Positions 6,152 to 15,449 of a stretch of 38,551 nt of DNA are shown here, piece by piece. The first letter of the stretch is position 1. Each line of letters begins with the position of its first letter. The notes under the pieces were generated by a model. It worked only from the letters and a program-made list of their open reading frames with translations, had not been told where the DNA came from and searched no databases. Origin of the DNA: Spirochaetota bacterium (lineage in GTDB: Bacteria > Spirochaetota > Brachyspiria > Brachyspirales > JACRPF01); NCBI GenBank assembly GCA_038043445.1, contig JBBTBY010000123.1, positions 1-38,551 on the forward strand. The letters run 5' to 3'. The translations under genes and the position numbers were made by a program.

Positions 6152-8473
6152 ATGCAGATCGATAACAGGAAAGCAGTTCCGATAATTCTATTGGTTATCC
6201 TGAATTGCGTGGCAAGTCTTTTACTCTACGCCGGGGAAACACCCCTGATCCATATCGATTTTGAAGACTTGTCTGGGAGATCAAGTTTGATCGATTTGGG
6301 TCGAAACAAAACAGGAATACATGACGGTGGATTCAACTACTCGCCCAATCTACCCCCCGGTCATCGGGAAGGTTTCAGCCTTGAGCTGAGTAAATCAGAA
6401 TCGATTTCCTATCCATCTGTTCGCGAAACGCTTTCCAACTTCACCGTGATGTGCTGGGTATTTCCGATAGAACGAGGCGAATGGACTCGACCATTGGGAA
6501 ATGTAATGCCCGATGTGAGTGCAGGTTTCGCCATCAGCATGGGTCCGAAAATGTCATTTCGATTTGGCTTTGCGCAAAAAAGTAATGGAAGCAGTATAAA
6601 AAACTGTTCTGTTCAGTTTGCCGATGAGAGCATCCCGGTAGGCGTGTGGTCTCATTTGGCGGTGGTGTATCTGGCGGGGAGTGAGATCAAAGGGTTTGTC
6701 AACGGCAAGGAAATGAGCGCTGTCAGTAAATACCCGTCGAAAAACTGGGGGGCGATAGTCACTTCGTCAGCAAAATTTTCACTCAATGGCGGTAACAAGA
6801 AAAGTGCACTTCGAATGGACGGCGTTTATTTGTTCACGAACGCACTTTCAGTTGAACAAATTGGCGATTGGGCGGAGCATCCGGATACATCGTACTTGAC
6901 GAACAGTAAGTTAATGGATACCGTGCTGAAAGACGAAAGTGAATACATCATCGGAAACACGGGGGGCAAAACCGACTCGCAGGAGACTGCAACCGGAGCC
7001 CTCGGGCTCAGCATCGACTGCACCAAGTCCTTGGGGAAAGTTAACCCTGCCGTAATGGGAACTTGCTTGAGACCGCAGAGAGTCACAAGCTACGAGACAG
7101 TGCGATTTAATGATGTGGGTGATTTTCAATCGTCGGGCTATGGGTTGATACAATCGTTCAGCGCGAATGGCGTGAATAGATTGGCGCCGATTTTCAAGAA
7201 CACGTCAACTCGTTTGTGGATGCAAACGATGCCCAACGAAACAGTCCTTTGGGAAATGCAGGCGCCCCTCATCAAAGCAATGTATCCCGCTAAATATTTT
7301 GTTCTTAATAACACCGCTCAAGGCAGCTATAAAAATAAAGTTGCGTACCGCTCCGAATCCGACAACACCTTAGTGGGAACGGCTCAACCCAAGGTGTATG
7401 CCGGCGGAGCATTGACTGCATGGTTGCGACTGAAGGAAATCCTCGGGACGGAAATTTTTGAGATGTATTACGAAATTTGGAATGAACCGCAATTCCCGGG
7501 AAATGGCACATGGGATCCGGTTTCCTTTGCAGCCTATACGAAAGATGCGGCTCGGCACGTGCGATCGATCGGAAAGAAAATAAAAATCGCGGCATCGCTC
7601 AATCTTGGGGATGCAGTATGGAACGATCAACTGCTCCAGAGAATACAGCCTGAGGAAATCGATTGTGTTGTAAACCACAATTACGGCTCATCGTGGATCA
7701 ATATCTCGAAGGATACCGGCGAAACCTATTTCGCCCGTATGGGTGAAATTGCCAAGCAATATGCGTTGATCGGAAACAATCTGGAGCTTACCGCCAAATA
7801 CGGTCGCGGAAACTGGGAATATGCAATAACCGAATGGAATATTCATCCGGAAGGATACAAGGGGCTTTTTCCCGCCAATGGTGACATGGCAGCAGCCTTG
7901 TATCACGGAATGATGCTCAATCTCTTTCTTGAAAAGAAAGTAAGCGCGGCGCAGCAATTTCAACTGCAGGGAACGACGCATTTCGGGCTCATCCGCGATG
8001 CCGATGCGTTGGCGCCCTTCCCCGCATTCTTCGTATACGATTTTTATACGCGCTATCTCAAGGGTTCGCTGGTACATACCGTTGTGCAGTCCCCGACGTT
8101 CCCCTGGCGCACCGCTCCCGTTGAAGGAAAACCCGATACGAAGGTGTATGACGAAAAGGTACAGGCACTTCGTGCCGTCGCTTCCCGGACGACGACCCAC
8201 CTCAACGTCATCCTGATAAATCTGCTTCCCAAGACCGACGTCCGGATACCGATCACCTTGACCGGCGCGGTCCCCCACGGGACGATCATTTCGGAGGAAT
8301 TGAATGGATGGGATCTCGGGGGACTGTCATCCACTGCGGAAGAGATCATCTCGAAGGTCTATGAAACGAATGAAGCCGTTGCATCCTGCTATGATGGCAA
8401 AGAGCTGACACTGTCCGTCCGCCGCCACGGACTGAAGGCTTTTCGAATACCGATAAAGACCGCGGAACGATGA
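6152..8473 (+). CDS. secreted LamG + clan GH-A glycoside hydrolase
   Basis: The product has 773 residues: a signal peptide (about 1-28, VPIILLVILNCVASLLLYAG), a LamG/concanavalin-like beta-sandwich (about 30-245, with FTVMCWVFPIERG and GVWSHLAVVYL), a (beta/alpha)8 barrel (about 285-660) and a short C-terminal beta domain. Expected catalytic glutamates are E445 in YYEIWNEPQFPG and E561 in YAITEWNIHPEG; the TEWN form recalls GH51 as much as GH39. The ATG at 6152 follows GGAGTGG and gives a good signal peptide. It is the only clearly secreted member of its operon. The first about 1.8 kb is distinctly lower in GC (hand-counted lines 38-50%) than the last 0.5 kb (about 58-60%) and than the neighbours, suggesting a chimeric or partly acquired gene. 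The exact GH family and substrate are unresolved. Confidence 0.78.
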   Translation: MQIDNRKAVPIILLVILNCVASLLLYAGETPLIHIDFEDLSGRSSLIDLGRNKTGIHDGGFNYSPNLPPGHREGFSLELSKSESISYPSVRETLSNFTVMCWVFPIERGEWTRPLGNVMPDVSAGFAISMGPKMSFRFGFAQKSNGSSIKNCSVQFADESIPVGVWSHLAVVYLAGSEIKGFVNGKEMSAVSKYPSKNWGAIVTSSAKFSLNGGNKKSALRMDGVYLFTNALSVEQIGDWAEHPDTSYLTNSKLMDTVLKDESEYIIGNTGGKTDSQETATGALGLSIDCTKSLGKVNPAVMGTCLRPQRVTSYETVRFNDVGDFQSSGYGLIQSFSANGVNRLAPIFKNTSTRLWMQTMPNETVLWEMQAPLIKAMYPAKYFVLNNTAQGSYKNKVAYRSESDNTLVGTAQPKVYAGGALTAWLRLKEILGTEIFEMYYEIWNEPQFPGNGTWDPVSFAAYTKDAARHVRSIGKKIKIAASLNLGDAVWNDQLLQRIQPEEIDCVVNHNYGSSWINISKDTGETYFARMGEIAKQYALIGNNLELTAKYGRGNWEYAITEWNIHPEGYKGLFPANGDMAAALYHGMMLNLFLEKKVSAAQQFQLQGTTHFGLIRDADALAPFPAFFVYDFYTRYLKGSLVHTVVQSPTFPWRTAPVEGKPDTKVYDEKVQALRAVASRTTTHLNVILINLLPKTDVRIPITLTGAVPHGTIISEELNGWDLGGLSSTAEEIISKVYETNEAVASCYDGKELTLSVRRHGLKAFRIPIKTAER

Positions 8474-8540
8474 GCCCGATGGCTCCGGACTCTTGGGACT
8501 GGGAAGAGCACGCGCAGCAAGAACGATCAAAGGAGCGATC

Positions 8541-9344
8541 ATGAACAAGCATGTTGAAAGTCTACTTCCGAAAGGAAAGAAGTGGAAGCTCGTGTGGCAC
8601 GACGAATTCGAGGGCCCCACGCTCGATGAAAGCAAATGGAGCTATCGTCTCCATCTCATGCATAAGCGGCATGAGACATTCTCCGACGGCGGGGTGATCT
8701 TCGACGGAAAAAGCAACATCCTTCTTCCGCTCATCAAGGACGGTGATAATTTCCGCTCGCCGCATCTGCAAACGGGAGCCAATTTCATGGACATGCCGGA
8801 AGAGGCATACGGGAAATCGATGTACAAGTGGCCTATCGGGAAATTTCAGGAGCAGAAGTTCCTCCATAAATATGGATATTACGAATGCCGCTGCAAGCTC
8901 CAGACAGAGCCCGGCTGGTGGTCGGCGTTCTGGCTGCAGTCGCCTATCATCGGTGCTGCTCCGGATGCGAATTTCTCGGGTGTAGAAGTCGATATCATGG
9001 AGAATTTCGCCCGCGACGGCATCGTCTATCACAACAATCACTGGGACGGCTATGGTGCCGACCACAAGCAGGCGGCTTCGGGGAAACGATCGCTTACGGA
9101 AACACCCGATGGCTTTCACGTTTTCGGACTTGACTGGAGCCCGGACGGATACACGTATTACATCGACGGCGAAAAGTCGTGGTTCGTCGAGGGACCGGTT
9201 TCTGACCGCGAGCAGTTCGTTTTGATCTCCACCGAGTGTAACGGATACCGCAACAGTGATTCACCGAGCGATGAACTGAAACAAGCGAAACTTCCTGACT
9301 ATTTTATTGTTGATCATGTGCGTGTATTCGATCTCGTAGAGTAA
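8541..9344 (+). CDS. GH16 family beta-glycanase without signal peptide
   Basis: The 267-residue protein is a GH16 beta-jelly-roll enzyme. It opens with WKLVWHDEFEGPTLDESKW and carries the catalytic ExDxxE signature in VEVDIMEN (E149 nucleophile, D151, E154 acid/base). GH16 enzymes cleave beta-1,3/1,4-glucans, galactans, agars, carrageenans or xyloglucan; the sequence alone does not say which. The aromatic residues in GWWSAFWLQS and the later FHVFGLDWSPDGYTYYIDG are usual fold elements. No signal peptide is present: the protein starts MNKHVESLLPKGKKWK. The start is fixed by AAAGGAGCG ahead of ATG 8541. A cytoplasmic GH16 is uncommon and suggests action on imported oligosaccharides, or export by another route. 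It lies 67 bases after the LamG hydrolase and 11 before the fucosidase. Confidence 0.9.
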   Translation: MNKHVESLLPKGKKWKLVWHDEFEGPTLDESKWSYRLHLMHKRHETFSDGGVIFDGKSNILLPLIKDGDNFRSPHLQTGANFMDMPEEAYGKSMYKWPIGKFQEQKFLHKYGYYECRCKLQTEPGWWSAFWLQSPIIGAAPDANFSGVEVDIMENFARDGIVYHNNHWDGYGADHKQAASGKRSLTETPDGFHVFGLDWSPDGYTYYIDGEKSWFVEGPVSDREQFVLISTECNGYRNSDSPSDELKQAKLPDYFIVDHVRVFDLVE

Positions 9345-9355
9345 AAGGAACGGTA

Positions 9356-10615
9356 ATGGACAGCACACTTCCAACAGAAAAACAGATCGACTTCCAGAAC
9401 TGGGAATTCGGCATATTCATCCACTTCGGCATTCGCACGTTCTACGAGGGCTGGAAGGACATGGACAAACGCCCGATGGAAGCCGTGAAGTTCGATCCCT
9501 CCGCGCTCGATTGCCGCCAGTGGGTGAAGACTGCGCACGATGCCGGTGCACGGTACATGGTGTTCACCGCGAAACATCATGATGGGTTCGCCAATTGGCC
9601 GTCGAAGTACACGAAGTTCTCCGTTGCGTCATCGCCGTGGAAGAACGGGAAAGGCGATGTGCTCCGCGAGTACACCGATGCCTGCCGTGAATTCGGCATA
9701 CACCCCGGACTGTACTATTCCCCATATGATCACACATCTCCCGTGTATAACGATCCGAAAGCATATGATGATTATTTCATCGATCAGATATCGGAAATAC
9801 TCACCGGCTACGGAGACATCGATATGCTCTGGCTTGACGGCTGCGGCAGCGAGAAGCACACCTACGACTGGAAGCGCATCATCGGCGAGATACGCCGCAT
9901 GCAGAGGGGGATACGCATCTTCAGTCTCGGTGATCCGGATTATCGCTGGGTGGGCAATGAGGATGGGCTTGCGCCATGGCCGTGCGAAAGCGTCGTCGAC
10001 CGCGCACCGACATCGATATTGTCGAATATCGAAGAGAGGACGGGGAAACGATATCTCCCCGCCGAATGCGATGTGACGATGCGAGAGCGCAACTGGTTCT
10101 ACAGCGATGCCGATGAGCATACGGTGAAATCGCTCGATGAACTTATAGGAATGTATTACTATTCCGTCGGGAGAAATGCGAATCTCCTTCTCAACATCGG
10201 TCCCGACCGCCGCGGGCGTCTGCCGGACAAGGATGCATCGCGTCTCCTGGAATTCGGTGCCGAGATAAAGCGGCGATTCGCTTCTCCGACAGCATCTATC
10301 GCGGATTGTTCGGTCACCGGAACGCGTGTCGAGTATAAGCGTTCGGATACCGTGCTCATCGATCACGTCGTTCTCGGCGAGGATATTCCCCAAGGCGAGC
10401 AGGTGAAGCGATTCTCCATTCGCGTCATGCCGCCGAAGACGGACCGCGAAGAGAAGATGATAACCGTATACGAAGGAAAGAATATCGGACATAAGGCGAT
10501 TTGCCGTTTCCCAGCGGTCAGGACCAGACGCATCATCATCGATATCCATGAGGCGGACGGTGATGTTCATGTGGTACGCTGCGATATCATAGGAAGCTCG
10601 GGGGAGAGGACATGA
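9356..10615 (+). CDS. GH29 alpha-L-fucosidase
   Basis: The 419-residue protein has the GH29 layout: WEFGIFIHFGIRTFYEGW at the start, then YMVFTAKHHDGFANWPSK with the active-site His pair (H74, H75), and the nucleophile D161 in IDMLWLDGCGSEK. GLYYSPYDH and the conserved LLLNIGPDRRGRLP close the barrel, followed by a beta domain (about 310-415). These enzymes release alpha-linked L-fucose with retention of configuration. No signal peptide, so cytoplasmic. ATG 9356 is preceded by AAAAGGAACG. The 3' end overlaps the next start codon by 4 bases (ATGA at 10612-10615), indicating translational coupling. Together with the GH95 start at 38237 it makes fucose a likely component of the target glycan. 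Confidence 0.92.
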   Translation: MDSTLPTEKQIDFQNWEFGIFIHFGIRTFYEGWKDMDKRPMEAVKFDPSALDCRQWVKTAHDAGARYMVFTAKHHDGFANWPSKYTKFSVASSPWKNGKGDVLREYTDACREFGIHPGLYYSPYDHTSPVYNDPKAYDDYFIDQISEILTGYGDIDMLWLDGCGSEKHTYDWKRIIGEIRRMQRGIRIFSLGDPDYRWVGNEDGLAPWPCESVVDRAPTSILSNIEERTGKRYLPAECDVTMRERNWFYSDADEHTVKSLDELIGMYYYSVGRNANLLLNIGPDRRGRLPDKDASRLLEFGAEIKRRFASPTASIADCSVTGTRVEYKRSDTVLIDHVVLGEDIPQGEQVKRFSIRVMPPKTDREEKMITVYEGKNIGHKAICRFPAVRTRRIIIDIHEADGDVHVVRCDIIGSSGERT

Positions 10616-11979
10616 ATATGCATGCAATAACCATTGACACATCACGCAGCATCGGAGCGATGGCGCATCCCGAACGGCTCTGGAACACGTCGATGCGCGT
10701 CGCCCCGTCGAAGGACATTATCGGGAAGGCGGTCTCGCTTTACGGGAAGCCGCGTATCGTGCGCGCCTGGGTCGTTCTCAACGAATACTGGGACTATCGC
10801 GACGATTCGTATCATCCCGACCATATTATCGGGGCTGACCGGCATACGGATGATGCGGCCATGTTCAGGTATGACCGCACGGTCACGCGTCCGTCGTCGG
10901 TGAGTTTCAGGGAGTATTTCGATGCGGTATCGTCGAATGCCGAAGAGGTGCTTCTCTGTATACGGCGCTATGAGCGCGAGGTCATGCGCGGTATCATCAG
11001 CGAGGAGAAGTACGAAGCGGTGCTCACAAAGGTGCTTCTTGAACTGAAGGAACGCTACTCGAACATACGCTGGCTTGAAGTGCTCAATGAAAGTGAATCA
11101 TCGATATTCGGCGGGCTTGATGCGGATACGTATTATCGTTTCTATCGGATGTATTATCGCGCCGTTGCTGCCGTCAACGCGAGAAAACTCCCCGGCCCCG
11201 AGCTCGGCATCGGCGGACCGATAAGCGCTACCGATTATCTTGAGCGCGTATATTCTTTTCTGAAGCGCTACGCCGCGGACACCGACACCAGCAAGCGCCT
11301 TGACTTCATCTGTCACCACGACTATACAAGTTCGCATCGCCCGGTACGCATCGGGGAGCTGCGCGAATGCATCGACGGCTGGCTTGCGGAATTCGGCCTC
11401 CCGCAGACGCTGCCTGTTTTTATTTCGGAGATAGGCATTCATGAAGCGCTTGGAAAGGATAATCTCCGCTATGCTGCGGGGGTGATGACGGTGCTGCAGG
11501 AGGCATATCGCCACCGCTTCATTCCCATGCCATGGTGCCTTCACCACGATATTAAACTGCAGCTCGGTGCGACCATGCTCCTCGCCGACGGGCGCCCGAC
11601 ACCCTACGGCAATGCCATGGCCATGTGCGCGCTCCACGGCGATGAAGAACTTGCGGTCGCCATCACCGGGAATACCGACCCCTGCGGTCTCGGCGTCCGC
11701 GCATGGGCATCGCGTTCGAAGGACGGCGGCATAGCGCTTACGGTGTGGCATTACGGCGGTATTTGGCACGAGATACCGGCGGTCGCGGTGCGCATCGCCG
11801 TTCCCGGGAATTTTCACATGCGTCATTATCGTATCGATGCGGATGCGGGCAATTGTCTTACGCATCCGGAAAAGAACGGTCTTGCATGCATCGATGAGCG
11901 CACGGTCACGGCGAATTCATATCTGGAGCTGCCGTTCCCGCGCGATGCATTGTCATCGTTCGTCTTCCGCAACGTCTGA
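10612..11979 (+). CDS. clan GH-A glycoside hydrolase, GH39-like, cytoplasmic
   Basis: The 455-residue protein lacks a signal peptide and overlaps the fucosidase stop by 4 bases. It has a GH-A barrel with acid/base E160 in WLEVLNESESS and nucleophile E273 in VFISEIGIHEAL, and a C-terminal beta domain (about 365-455). The barrel motifs are more divergent than in the gene at 3569 (NES in place of NEP). The early segment RIVRAWVVLNEYWDYRDDSY is unusual. A second ATG three codons in (10618) is an alternative start. It is the last gene of the operon and is followed by a terminator-like structure. Function: probably an exo-glycosidase on oligosaccharides; substrate unknown. Confidence is good for the clan and low for the family. 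Confidence 0.7.
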   Translation: MNMHAITIDTSRSIGAMAHPERLWNTSMRVAPSKDIIGKAVSLYGKPRIVRAWVVLNEYWDYRDDSYHPDHIIGADRHTDDAAMFRYDRTVTRPSSVSFREYFDAVSSNAEEVLLCIRRYEREVMRGIISEEKYEAVLTKVLLELKERYSNIRWLEVLNESESSIFGGLDADTYYRFYRMYYRAVAAVNARKLPGPELGIGGPISATDYLERVYSFLKRYAADTDTSKRLDFICHHDYTSSHRPVRIGELRECIDGWLAEFGLPQTLPVFISEIGIHEALGKDNLRYAAGVMTVLQEAYRHRFIPMPWCLHHDIKLQLGATMLLADGRPTPYGNAMAMCALHGDEELAVAITGNTDPCGLGVRAWASRSKDGGIALTVWHYGGIWHEIPAVAVRIAVPGNFHMRHYRIDADAGNCLTHPEKNGLACIDERTVTANSYLELPFPRDALSSFVFRNV

Positions 11980-12037
11980 TAGTTCACACGCGTTCCTTTT
12001 ATCACAAGGGCTCGACGGTATTATCCCCGCCGGCGTT

Positions 12038-12106
12038 ATGCTCGTATGCTGTCCCCGCTGGCCATGGATATATCTGCAGCGGGGATGGATTTTTCTGTTC
12101 GAGCAT
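12038..12106 (+). terminator. nested hairpin, probable terminator of the plus operon
   Basis: TCCCCGCTG (12052-12060) pairs with CAGCGGGGA (12077-12085), a 9-bp stem followed after five bases by ATTTTT. Outside it, ATGCTCG (12038-12044) pairs with CGAGCAT (12100-12106), so the T run sits inside the outer stem. It could be a simple terminator or a two-state structure. The rest of 11980-12133 shows no gene. Confidence 0.6.
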
Positions 12107-12133
12107 GTTCACAAAATAATCCCCGAAATGTTA

Positions 12134-12161
12134 TTGACAGTGTACCGCGGTCAGGTACAAT
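12134..12161 (+). promoter_or_regulatory. sigma-70 type promoter
   Basis: TTGACA at 12134-12139, 16-bp spacer, TACAAT at 12156-12161, about 30 bases ahead of the ATG at 12190. The spacer length is the same as in repeats A and B. Confidence 0.7.
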
Positions 12162-12189
12162 CACGGCAATACGTATTTCGGAGGACAGC

Positions 12190-12681
12190 ATGGTTCGTCG
12201 ATCGATCCTGGCATCGTTGTGCATTATCGCCGCGGCAGCCCTTGTGTCAGCACAGGGTGAAGCGCCGGTCAATCTGCTTAAAAAATGGAATTTATATGGA
12301 TCGTCGAACGCGACGGTCATGCAGCCCGACGGTGTCATCGTGTGCGAATGCGCGGCGGAAAAGGACAGTTCCGGTGTGAACCAGCGTGTCGTTCTCGATC
12401 AGGCAGAAGTACGGACCATCATCTTCTCCGGCGAGAGCAAAGCGCAAGATGCAACCGGCGACAGCGGCAACAATTACTGCCTCTATATCGATGTTACGCA
12501 CACCGATGGCACGCGGACATACGGTGTTGTTGCGCCTTTCAAAACAGGTACACATGATTGGGAGACGGCATCCGCAAAATATACCCCGGAGAAACCGGTG
12601 AAGCACCTTGATTGTTACCTGCTGTTCCGGAAAAAGACCGGCAAGGTCTGGTTCCGTAACGCATCGCTCGTTCAGCAGTAG
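12190..12681 (+). CDS. small secreted protein, possible carbohydrate-binding fold
   Basis: The 163-residue product has a signal peptide (MVRRSILASLCIIAAAALVS, cleavage likely after the SAQ near residue 22). The mature part is beta-rich: NLLKKWNLYGSSNATVMQPD, later NNYCLYIDVTHTDGTRTYG, a segment with FKTGTHDWETASAKY, and finally LLFRKKTGKVWFRNASL. The order of strands and the final VWFRNASL strand resemble galactose-binding-like jelly-rolls found in carbohydrate-binding modules, but I recognise no named family. The ATG at 12190 follows GGAGGACAGC; upstream in-frame ATGs lie before the promoter and are not used. It is the first gene after the hydrolase operon, has its own promoter, and is probably co-transcribed with the gene at 12732. 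Confidence 0.65.
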   Translation: MVRRSILASLCIIAAAALVSAQGEAPVNLLKKWNLYGSSNATVMQPDGVIVCECAAEKDSSGVNQRVVLDQAEVRTIIFSGESKAQDATGDSGNNYCLYIDVTHTDGTRTYGVVAPFKTGTHDWETASAKYTPEKPVKHLDCYLLFRKKTGKVWFRNASLVQQ

Positions 12682-12731
12682 CCGTACCGTACCGGCCGCA
12701 CGGCCGACGATCATTGTATTGAGGAGCTTCT

Positions 12732-15437
12732 ATGCCGAGGGTCGATGCTTTGTTCGGTTCTTTCCGCACTGCCGTCACTTTTGCCTTCGCCGCGGCAACA
12801 CTATCGGCCGTTCCGGCCGAATGGAAGGATATCCCGTTCGTTGAAACTGCTCCTGCCGTAGCGCCGGACGCCGAGGAACGCGCGCGCGGTTTCGTGCTCT
12901 TCACACGGCCAATCACCGAGCCCGTCTATCGCGAGACGAGGCCGCTCGCCGATGAGCGGCTGACGGTTTTTTCGGTCATGGCGGCGCAGGGCGAATATGA
13001 GACCGTCATTCTCGGCATCCATCCGCTCAAGGCGGTGTCCGGTATCTCGGTGAGCGTATCGCCGCTTGCGGGGCCGACAACGATCCCTTCTTCTGCGGTC
13101 GATGCGCGCATGGTGAAGTATGAAGAGATGCGTTACCCAATGTATACGACGAAAGGGACATATCGCCGGGTGCCGGAGCTCCTGTATCCGTTCGCGGCCA
13201 TCGATGCGAGCGAGGGCGTTACTGAGCAGGTGTGGATAACGATCGCCATACCGCAAACGGCTGCCCCCGGAGTGTATACCGCACAGGTGAACGTCGCTGC
13301 GGAAGGCGGCGTTTCGGTATCGATACCGCTCAGGGTGCGCGTGCTCGCCTTCGCGCTGCGTTCCGACCCGGCGAAATTCTACAGCACGTACAGCTACGAT
13401 ATACACTTTCGCGCCCGCAATTCGCTCGCGGCGATCGATCCGGCGCTTACCAATAAAGAAGGGCTCGACCGCATCGCGCTTGATGACTTTCGGACGATGA
13501 TAGCATACGGGATGAATATCCCGTCCACCGGCTGGTACTCCTACGATACCAAGACCAGCGGTTTTTACTATCGCGGCGTCGAGACGTTCGACATACTCCG
13601 CCGTGCGGGTTTCACCAATATCCCGTTCTATTTTGCCATCATCGGCAACGGGATAGCAGGGCTCTATCAGAAATATACGGGCTCATGGATTCCGGGACAT
13701 GCCCTCGTGACGAATATGCCGCCCGATGCCTTCTTCGATGAGGTCACCGAGAAGGTGAAGAAGATAGAGGCCGAGCGCATCGCGAGCAATTGGCCGCCGT
13801 TCTACTACAATCCCCTCGACGAGGTGGATGCCGCCGCTACCGAATTCGGCGTGCGTGTCCATGCCGCGGTGAAGAAGGCGGGCGTGCGAACGTATGCGAC
13901 GAAGGACCCGAAGTCGCCCGACGCCCCCGCGTATCGTGATGTCGTCGATCTCTGGTGCGCGCAGACATATTCGGTGCCGTATGAGGAAGTGCGCGCGACG
14001 CCGAATAAACGGTTCTGGACATATCCCAATCACAATGCCGGTGAGATCAAGATACGCGAGGCCATGTTCAAGGGCGGACGATTGACCTATGGCTACGGAT
14101 TCTGGAAAAGCGGTTACGAGGGCATCGTTCCCTGGATATGGCATTGGGACGTAGAAGACCCGGCCAATTATCTCGACGGCAATTATGCCGACACCGGACC
14201 GAAGATAGCCCGCGACGGCGCTATACTCCCCGCGACGTACTGGGTGTGCTTCCGCGAGGGCGCCGATGATGCGCGCTACATCTATACGCTCGCTGAGGCG
14301 ATAGCGTTCCATGAGAAGGAGAAAGACCCGTCATGCGCGGCGCTCGTGAAAGAAGGGAAAGCGTTCCTCAAGAAGATATGGGACGGCACTCCGCGCGTTG
14401 AGAAATATCTCGGAACGGAACGCTTCTGCACCGCCGATTTTTTTGGGTACCGCCTCAATATGGCGCGGCTTATCACATCGCTCTCGAAATTCCCCTCCGC
14501 TCCGGTAAAATTCTTTTCCGAGCCGAACGAGACGAAAAGCCCGGTATTCACCGCGCCGTCAGCGTTCGAGATCGCCGCGAAGCAGGGCCTCCTCGAAACG
14601 TATGATCTCGGTGATGATGATTTTTCAATGTGGGTGAACCTCATCAAAGAGGGCGTCATGGAAGTAGCGGATGATATCGTACACGCGGGCAAAAAGTCCC
14701 TGCGATGGACGGTGACCATAGACCACATCAATGACGGCGGCGAGGGCGGCAAATACCCGAAGGGCTGGCCGCGGATGAAGATCAATCTGCCGACGCCGAT
14801 AGACCTCAACGAGTACGACTACTTCTCAATGTGGTTCCGCGTGGATTCCAACCGCGATGAGGTCGCCGACGACCGTACGCCGTTCAGCATGGACCTCTAC
14901 ACCGCCTCGGGAAAATATCAGAAGTATCACATCGTCAATGAGACCGAGCAGCGCATTTGGCGGCGAATACTCATACCCGTGAGCGAATTCGCAACCCTTG
15001 TGCTCGGTACGCAGAACCTCAAAGTATTGAACGGCATACAGTTATGGGTGAATGAATCGGAATATGCCCACGGCACGCGCCTCGTGTTCCACCTCGATGA
15101 GGTATCCTTCGTGCGCTTCAAGGAACCGGTCATTGACTTTGCGGATATTCCCGGATACGCCGCTGCCGGTGATACCGTCCCGGTTATCTATTCCCTTCTC
15201 GGGGAGGCATCGGTGAAGCAGGGTGAGTGCCGTGTGCGTGCGTCCCTTCTCGACGCTGCCAAAGCGATGGTGGTTTTTGCAGAGCAGGACCTCAAAGCGT
15301 ATCGCCGCCTCGCGCTCCCGCTGACGTCGGTGCAGACGGGACCGCATCGCGTATCGCTCGAGATACTGAGGGGTTCGCGCGTCGTCTCATCCGTGACGTC
15401 CGATATGGCGATAATAGCAGGGCCGTTCGGGAGATGA
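12732..15437 (+). CDS. secreted GH123/DUF4091-like glycoside hydrolase
   Basis: The product has 901 residues. After a signal peptide (about 1-29) comes a beta-sandwich (about 50-210) of the kind preceding DUF4091/GH123 barrels, with EQVWITIAIPQTAAPGVYTA. The barrel (about 215-590) carries FYYNPLDEVDAAATEFG, whose D363-E364 pair corresponds to the Asp-Glu pair used in substrate-assisted catalysis by GH123. YGYGFWKSGYEGIVPWIWH and the later FREGADDARYIYTL fit the DUF4091 region. A CBM-like beta domain (about 617-810) and a C-terminal Ig-like piece follow. GH123 acts on N-acetylgalactosaminides; extending that to this protein is inference. The ATG has GAGGAG 6 bases upstream. The 50-base gap before it contains a GC-rich hairpin (CGGCC/GGCCG) without a T run. 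Confidence 0.65.
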   Translation: MPRVDALFGSFRTAVTFAFAAATLSAVPAEWKDIPFVETAPAVAPDAEERARGFVLFTRPITEPVYRETRPLADERLTVFSVMAAQGEYETVILGIHPLKAVSGISVSVSPLAGPTTIPSSAVDARMVKYEEMRYPMYTTKGTYRRVPELLYPFAAIDASEGVTEQVWITIAIPQTAAPGVYTAQVNVAAEGGVSVSIPLRVRVLAFALRSDPAKFYSTYSYDIHFRARNSLAAIDPALTNKEGLDRIALDDFRTMIAYGMNIPSTGWYSYDTKTSGFYYRGVETFDILRRAGFTNIPFYFAIIGNGIAGLYQKYTGSWIPGHALVTNMPPDAFFDEVTEKVKKIEAERIASNWPPFYYNPLDEVDAAATEFGVRVHAAVKKAGVRTYATKDPKSPDAPAYRDVVDLWCAQTYSVPYEEVRATPNKRFWTYPNHNAGEIKIREAMFKGGRLTYGYGFWKSGYEGIVPWIWHWDVEDPANYLDGNYADTGPKIARDGAILPATYWVCFREGADDARYIYTLAEAIAFHEKEKDPSCAALVKEGKAFLKKIWDGTPRVEKYLGTERFCTADFFGYRLNMARLITSLSKFPSAPVKFFSEPNETKSPVFTAPSAFEIAAKQGLLETYDLGDDDFSMWVNLIKEGVMEVADDIVHAGKKSLRWTVTIDHINDGGEGGKYPKGWPRMKINLPTPIDLNEYDYFSMWFRVDSNRDEVADDRTPFSMDLYTASGKYQKYHIVNETEQRIWRRILIPVSEFATLVLGTQNLKVLNGIQLWVNESEYAHGTRLVFHLDEVSFVRFKEPVIDFADIPGYAAAGDTVPVIYSLLGEASVKQGECRVRASLLDAAKAMVVFAEQDLKAYRRLALPLTSVQTGPHRVSLEILRGSRVVSSVTSDMAIIAGPFGR

Positions 15438-15449
15438 TGGCCGCACATA

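Noticed and set aside
12682-12731. Terminator after the small secreted protein
   Set aside because: CGGCC-GCAC-GGCCG can form a hairpin but no T run follows, and the next gene starts within 50 bases.
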